From contig LNAC01000031.1 of assembly GCA_002007465.1 (NCBI GenBank), positions 1,797,325 to 1,861,324 on the forward strand: a stretch of DNA of 64,000 nucleotides, given 5' to 3'. Every line of letters starts with the position of its first letter. Positions within the stretch are counted from its first letter, which is position 1. Source of the DNA: Ailurus styani (lineage: Eukaryota; Chordata; Mammalia; Carnivora; Ailuridae). Below the pieces are notes generated by a model. It saw nothing but the letters and a program-made list of their open reading frames with translations. It had not been told where the DNA came from and ran no database searches. Positions 58,020 to 64,000 of the stretch are shown here, in pieces. The translations under genes were made by a program, and so were the position numbers.

Positions 58020-59000
58020 GATACATGCACATGAAACAAACTTCAAAAAGTAACAGAGGATGTAGAGTGAAAAGTAAGTAACTTTGCCAGCTCTGTCTGC
58101 TCCCAACCACGCCTTTCCCCATCACAGAGACAAGCCTCATTTTCAGTTTTTTTCATATTCTCCCACAGATAATCTTTAAATATATATAATATGTACATAT
58201 GTATTGTATATATAAGCATGTGTAGTACATACTATATATATTCTTCAAGTTCAAGAATATACATGTTATTTAAAAAAATACAAACACAAATGATAGCATT
58301 CAGTATAAACTGTTTATTTTACATCTTCCCTTTTTTCTAACAACACATGTCATGTCAGTACATACGGGCTGCCTTATTCATCCAAATGGCTACATAACAT
58401 TCCATTGTATTCATGTACCATAAGTCATTTAACCAGATGCCTTTTGATGGACATTGAAGATGTTTCCAACAATACTTTACTATTAGAAAAGTGTTGCAGT
58501 GAGTAGTATCCTTACACACGTACCATTTTGCAAGTGTCCAAGTATGTTCGTAGGGCAAATTTCTAAAAGTAGAATTGCGAAGTGGCCTTGGTGGCTCAGG
58601 GGGTTGAGTGTCTAACCCTTGGTTTGGGCTCAGGTGGTGATTCAGAGTTGGAGGACTGATCCCCCTCTCAGGCTCCACATTGGAATCTGCTTGAGATTCT
58701 TTGCCTCTCCCTCCTTCTCCGTCCCTCCCTGAGCTCTTGCACGCACCCATTTGCACACACGTTCTCCCTCTCTCCCAAATGAATAAATAAAAATAACAAT
58801 ATAAAAATAAAATAAAAATAAAAAATAAAAGTAGAATTGCTGACTCAAAGATGGGTACATTTGTATATACCTAATTTTGATAGGCATTGCTAAAATGTTC
58901 TACATAGCGATAGTTTCAGTTCATGTTCCCACCAGCAGTATATGAGAGCATCTATTTCCCTAGGCCACACCATTTGACTTAGGCCAATCTCTAAGTGAAA
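58020..59000. repeat. Old L1-derived segment split by a SINE
   Basis: 'ctacataacattccattgta', 'catttaaccagatgcctttt', 'gatggacattgaagatgttt' and 'tcatgttcccaccagcagta' follow, in order, a very common mammalian repeat that I recall as L1 3'-region sequence. It is interrupted at 58579-58826 by a CAN-SINE. Orientation relative to L1 is not assigned. Confidence 0.65.
58579..58826 (+). mobile_element. CAN-SINE (older) with perfect 14 bp TSD
   Basis: Head 'gaagtggccttggtggctca', a diverged body, then a long degenerate A-rich tail (58783-58826, AAAAT units). TSD 'aaaagtagaattgc' at 58565-58578 and 58827-58840. Confidence 0.93.
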
Positions 59001-59004
59001 TATA

Positions 59005-60470
59005 GAGTCTCTATAGTTTGTATTTGGATAGCCAACATTTTTAAATGCAGGTTATTTCATGAAAGAAGAAAGGCAGGATTTCCCATTTCTCTTTAAAAAA
59101 AGTCTGAAATCTGACAATCTTACATCCACATTCCCAGATGGTTAACAGCTGACCAGTGACTAGTCTCCTTACAAAGGGCATGTGTACCCAATATTGTGTC
59201 CCCCACTCCAAACACGCAGCTCCATGTTCTTCCTAACACTGAAGCCAAGAGCCAGTTACCATTTATCATCTCTCAATACAGCCCATTCACTAGTTTATAT
59301 TACTTTTATGGCTTTAGATATTTGACTTCTCAACCAGTATAGAGAAAGATTAATAACAAAAGGGAAAACAAATAAATTAAGAAAATAAATACAGTAGATA
59401 AAAGAGACAGAATGGTAGGTGAACATAGAAGAAAGGTGTATTAACATAGTTCATGAACAACAAATTTTAGGCTCTTCTGAGTGATCACCCAACCTTCTAG
59501 AATGTTATTATCAGGTCATTTGCACAAATTTAATCCAGCATTGAATTAATTTTGTGCCTCTAGCATGAACATCCCAGAGTAACTTTGAAAATTTGAGGGA
59601 CAGCTCTGGATGTGGATCTAATCTCATAACAACCTTCCCTGGACTTCTAGAAGGCAAATGTCTTCTATATATCCAGGTGTGGGAAGCATCACATTGCTTT
59701 ATTTTCCTAAACCAAATTAAATTTGGGGTCATGCCCATACTGACACAGGAAATAAAATCAGCAGGTATTAGTTACCATTGGGATGCAAGTGAGAAAGTCC
59801 TCCCTGAGGTGGGTTGACGCTGCCCAGATCACTTAGAGAAGGACTCTAGTTTGCATCCTATCATTGTCTAAATCTGTGATGTCCCCAAAGACCAGCAACC
59901 CTCTCCCTTCACGGTAATTATGGACATGGAGAACTTTTACCATGACTTACTTTATTTTTTCCCTGAAAAAATACGGGCAGGAAGAGAAGTTCTAACTCAG
60001 GCCTTTAGAAATAAGTTGCTGGCTACTCCTCTCTTGCTTGGGGAAAGGAAATGCATTATTCTTCCTTTTTTAATTCACAGTGGGGGGAAAAAACACATCT
60101 CTTGGGCTTTGATTTTCTCAGTAACTTAGGCTACTGCCTAAGGAGGAAATTTCTGTAAAGTCTGCAACTTAAAAGTAGATTAGGTCTTCTTTAGATTGGA
60201 CCCAAATAACACATCAGGTCCTGGATCAACCAGGCCAATCTAGAGAATATTTAAATTGTCATATATGAACAGACTATCAAGAATTCTTGGCTGTCTGCTG
60301 GGCCATTTTCCTACATAATTATTTTTGGAAATACATCTAGCCTGGACCTGAGGCCCACTATCTTGAAATTTTTGCCATGTATTAATCTCTTCAATGCTAA
60401 TCTGTCATTTAATCCATTCTCTTCATGACTTTGAAATGATCTGGAATAAAAGAGAATTACATTCACTCTC
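59005..60470. other. Unassigned DNA
   Basis: No gene or confident repeat. Short frames only. Confidence 0.35.
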
Positions 60471-60480
60471 TTCAAGCTTT

Positions 60481-60686
60481 CTTTTTAAAAAAATGTATTC
60501 ATTTATTTTAGAGAGCAGGGGAGAGCATGGGGGGAAGGGCAGAGGAGAAGGAGAGAAAAACTCAAGCAAACTCCCCACCAAGTGCCGAGCCCAGCACGGA
60601 GCTCAATCTCAACACTGTGAGATCACAACCTGAGTCCAAATCAAGAGTTGGACAGTTAACCAACTACGCCACCCAGGCACCCCAAT
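60481..60686 (-). mobile_element. CAN-SINE (old), antisense
   Basis: 'ttcatttattttagagagca', GA-rich body, 'gtgagatcacaacctgagtc' and 'aaccaactacgccacccagg'. Probable TSD 'tcaagcttt' at 60472-60480 and 60689-60697. Confidence 0.9.
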
Positions 60687-60699
60687 CCTCAAGCTTTCA

Positions 60700-62045
60700 G
60701 TTGAAGGGAGGGATGGGGAGGGGAAGGGAGGACAGTTAAATTCAGGTTCAATTAAAACTTCAAAGCAAATATGAGTCAGAACAACCAATTACTCAAACAG
60801 ATTTTCCTCCTTTCCACTACTGACAGACTGCCAAATAAATATGTATCTGAGTAAGTTTTCCTTTCCTGAAATTAAGTTACTACAGAGAAATAAATCCCGC
60901 GGCAAAGAGTAAAGACATACATAGCAGTTTTCCATTTTCATAAGATCTCAGCAATTAACTACAACTGAATATTTTGCTCAATGCCTATTTCCCCCCAAAT
61001 TTTGTGATATTTCTAATGAACAATCTGAAATTCTTTAGACCAAAAGGGACGAAGGGATTTTTTTCCAATAACTAAAAATGTATCCAACATTACCTTTAAA
61101 CTAGTTTTAGTTAAAAGATTAGTTGACTCTTGAAAGTCAACTTATTGTGTCTGCTTCAGAGATAAGTGTAGTAAGTTGGAATCCTGATTGTTTACATCCC
61201 TGTGGGAGAACCGTTAAAACTATAAAAACTCGACTCTGTACCTTGCCCTCTCAAGTGTGATTCTGCATCCAGAATTCAAACTTTGAGAATGTTAAGTTGG
61301 ATTTGCAGTGACAGAGTCTCTAACAAAGCTTTTAATATTTTCATGAGATACTTTTGCACTAATTTAATGCAACATGGATATAGATAAATAATTTTTACAG
61401 TGAAGTTTTACAGAAACAAAGTTGTTTTTAAATGAGAATGATGTCATAATAAAGCCATATATCAAGAACAATTACTCAACATGTGGTCTGTGAAAATTAA
61501 ACTCATTATAGATTTTATGCGATGACTCACCACAGTTAGTCACTGAACAGTGTCAACAGTGCAAATTTTGAATAGACTTTCCAGTTCATAGAAATTTTGG
61601 CACCTTTTATACATAAGACATTTCAGATTTTTCCATGTCCCACATGTTTTGTTTTGTTTTGTTTTGCATGGATTCAGCTCAGAGCTTGTCCAGAACTCTC
61701 TTAGGGAGAATAGCTTCCCTCCACCATCCCAGGTTGCTGTTCCTTCTGTTTTTTTCCTTTGTCCATTTGACATCATTTGCTTTCCACCTTCCATGTATTC
61801 TTATCTTACCTATTTAAGAATGATGCTATGGTTTCATGACCAAAACAAACAAACAAAACAAAACAAAACAAAACTTTCCCGTCATTTCAGTGGGAACTTG
61901 ACAGGGAAGTGAGGTCTTCTTGAACATTTTCAGGGGCTCTTTATTATCTATTTAAAACAAAATTCATTTCCTCAGCCTAGTATTCATGCCCTAGAAGCTC
62001 TCTCCAGACCTATTATGCCAATTCCAAATCATTGTTCCATAAAAC
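60700..62045. other. Unassigned AT-rich DNA with simple repeats
   Basis: (GTTTT)n at 61648-61667 and (CAAAA)n at 61842-61876 are separate short pentamer tracts on complementary strands. No gene. Confidence 0.45.
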
Positions 62046-62046
62046 T

Positions 62047-62516
62047 GTTGGTATGAGCTCAGTTGTGTTCCCCCAAAAGATATGTCACAGTCCTAACCTA
62101 CCTCAGAATGTGTATTTGGAAATACAGTTTTTACGGGGTAATCAACTTAAAATGAAGTAATAATGATGGGCCCAATCCAATATGACTGGTGTCCTTATAA
62201 AAGGGTGAACTTTAGACACAGAGGCAGACATGAACAGAAGGAAAATGATATGAAGACACAGGGAGAACATCACATAAAGATGGAAATTGGAGTAACACAT
62301 CTATAAGCAACAGAATACTAAGGATCGCTGGCAATCCACCAGAAGCTAAGAAGAGGCAAGGATGGGTTCCCCTTGAGGTTTCAGAGAAAGTATGGCCCTG
62401 CCAACAACAACAATTTCAGATTTCTAGTTTCCCAAACTGTGAGATAATAAATTTCTATTGTTTTAAGCCACTAGTTTTTAGTACTTTGTTATGACAGCCC
62501 TAGGAAACTACTATAA
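62047..62516 (+). repeat. MaLR-type solo LTR, well preserved
   Basis: 'tcagttgtgttcccccaaaa', 'ctacctcagaatgtgtattt', 'ccaatatgactggtgtcctt', 'gtgagataataaatttctat' (AATAAA) and 'ttatgacagccctaggaaac' follow the same family as 15065-15532. There is no internal viral sequence. Confidence 0.75.
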
Positions 62517-62519
62517 CTG

Positions 62520-63215
62520 TCAAGCAATTTCAAGTTTCTCTTAATATTATTTCTTTTGCTTCTATTTCTCTCTTCTTCTTTAAAAAATTATATCCTTTTA
62601 TAGAAGCCCAACTATATCTTATTTCATCTGTTGCCATTGTCCCTTGTAAAAATAATCATTCCTTGGAAGTGGAATTCCGGTACCATTTCCTGTGTCTTAA
62701 CACTGACAGTTCATCACATCTGTCGGTATTTGACTTGGATGTATATGTTCTTTTCCTTATACTAGACTCTGAACAGTGACTATGTCTTATCTTTTGGTAT
62801 TTCTTATGTAGCAACGATTTATGTAGAAGTAGCCAATGAATATTTTTAGTGACATGATGTTTATACACTTAAATAATTCAGTGAAATATGGCAAATGCAA
62901 ATGAGTATATCATTCAAAGAATGATTTTCATGTACTTTAATGACATAAATAATACACCCAGTGGTATATTATTTTTCTTCCCATCATTTTCATATGTTTG
63001 TTAAAAAGTAAACTTAGATTCACACTATATACATTCAATTTTGTATTCCACTTAATATTAATTTAATATACGATCATAAAACTTTTCCATTTTTATATAC
63101 ATATGATGTTTAAAACATAAACTTAGAATCGTAATGTGCACTCACTTTTTAAATCCAACTTCATTTATTTAATATTGTACTCTGAGATTATTTAAAAGCA
63201 TTACTTGTATTGGTT
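62520..63215. other. Unassigned AT-rich DNA
   Basis: May include old L1-like sequence at about 62975-63200, but nothing firm. No gene. Confidence 0.35.
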
Positions 63216-63219
63216 ATTG

Positions 63220-63834
63220 TGATGGTTAATTTTATCTGTCAACTTGACCAGGCTAAGGGATGCCCAGATAGCTGGTAAGATATTATTTCTGGGTATATCT
63301 GTGAGAGTGTTTCTGGAAGATTAACATTGGATACAGTAGGCTGAGTAAAGAAGATCAGCCCTCACCAATGTGGGTGAGCATCATCCACTCCTTTGAGGGG
63401 GTTGAATAGAACAAAAAGGCTCTAGAAAGGCTAATTCTCTCTCCTTGAACTGGGAATCCATCTTCTTCTGGATATCAGATACGAGAGCTCTTGGTCTTGG
63501 GCCTTTAGACTCTGGGACTCACACCAGGGGCTCCTGGTTGTCAGGCCTGTGGTTTCATACTGAATTATACCACCAGCTTTCTTCGTTCTCCATCTTGCAG
63601 ATGGAAGATCATGGGACTTCTTTACCCCAAAACTGCATAAGCCAATTCCTATAATAAATTCACATATTTATTCATAATTCATAATGACTTTATTGTATTC
63701 ATATATATGAATTTATTATTTAAATGTGTTTATTTAGAGAGAGAAAAAGAGCATCAGGTATGAAGAATATGTGTGTATATATGGTATTAGAGAATATGTA
63801 ATTTTATCTGTTTCTCTGGAGAACCCTACTGTAG
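63220..63834 (+). repeat. Solo-LTR-like ancient element (copy 4)
   Basis: The best-preserved copy: 'tgatggttaattttatctgt', 'caacttgaccaggctaaggg', 'atgcccagatagctggtaag', 'tgagtaaagaagatcagccc', 'taagccaattcctataataa' (AATAAA) and a terminal 'tttctctggagaaccctact'. An AT-rich insert (63655-63780) has lengthened the 3' portion. Same family as 6052-6575 (same strand) and 10881-11327, 24614-25131 (opposite strand). Confidence 0.75.
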
Positions 63835-64000
63835 CTATATAATATTATAATTCTATAATTACATCATATTTTAACAATTCTCTTCTTTATGGCTAATTAA
63901 ACAGTTGTAGTTTTACTCTTATAATTTCATGAAGGTTATTTTTGCTATATCTTTGGTAGCATCTAAGATCATTTTCTTGAGTAGATTACTCGAAAAAGAA

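Overview
This 64 kb window is nuclear DNA from a carnivoran mammal, most likely a mustelid. About 25 tRNA-Lys-derived CAN-SINEs are spread over both strands. Several are young and of the type with 'GTGGGTTAAAGCCTCTGC' after the GGGCGCCTGGGTGGCTCA head, which I associate with mustelids (ferret/mink group). A 5'-truncated carnivore L1 with its typical 3' end supports the same placement. The clade assignment is inference from repeats, not from a gene.

I found no convincing protein-coding exon, CpG-island promoter or intact viral or LINE reading frame. Open frames are short (at most about 160 codons), lie largely in repeats, microsatellites or AT-rich DNA, and match no family I recognise. The window is therefore intergenic or deep-intronic. 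The only recognisable RNA-gene sequence is a 5S rRNA retrocopy at 47216-47301. It matches the first 86 nt of 5S with one substitution, has no poly-A, and sits between perfect 15 bp target-site duplications (TSDs).

Layout. 0-1.4 kb: an old L1 3' UTR split by a younger antisense L1. 2.5-6.6 kb: MIRs, two SINEs and a solo-LTR-like element. 8-17 kb: a GAAA microsatellite, LTR-like elements (one with a long GT tract), four SINEs with clear TSDs, and L1 debris. 18.8-25.1 kb: MIRs, a moderately CpG-containing unique block (20.3-20.9 kb), two SINEs inserted in series at one site, and another LTR-like element with a TG tract. 26-30.3 kb: an L2 fragment, a 133 bp inverted repeat, MIRs and four SINEs. 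30.3-36.5 kb: a unique block with scattered CpGs, a CTCF-like motif, and a three-SINE cluster. 36.5-47 kb: mostly unannotatable AT-rich DNA with MIR and L1 remnants, a palindrome plus tandem duplication at 44.4 kb, and a low-repeat block at 45.6-46.15 kb. 47-52 kb: the 5S retrocopy, two SINEs, a large GGAA/GAAA tract, and L2/hAT/LTR debris. 52-64 kb: L1 3' UTR fragments interrupted by SINEs, MIR, L2, and two LTR-like elements at the right edge.

No set of cooperating genes is present. The content of interest is retrotransposition history (nesting, serial targeting, a tailless retrocopy), structural DNA (palindromes, polypurine tracts) and a few candidate regulatory blocks that need comparative data.
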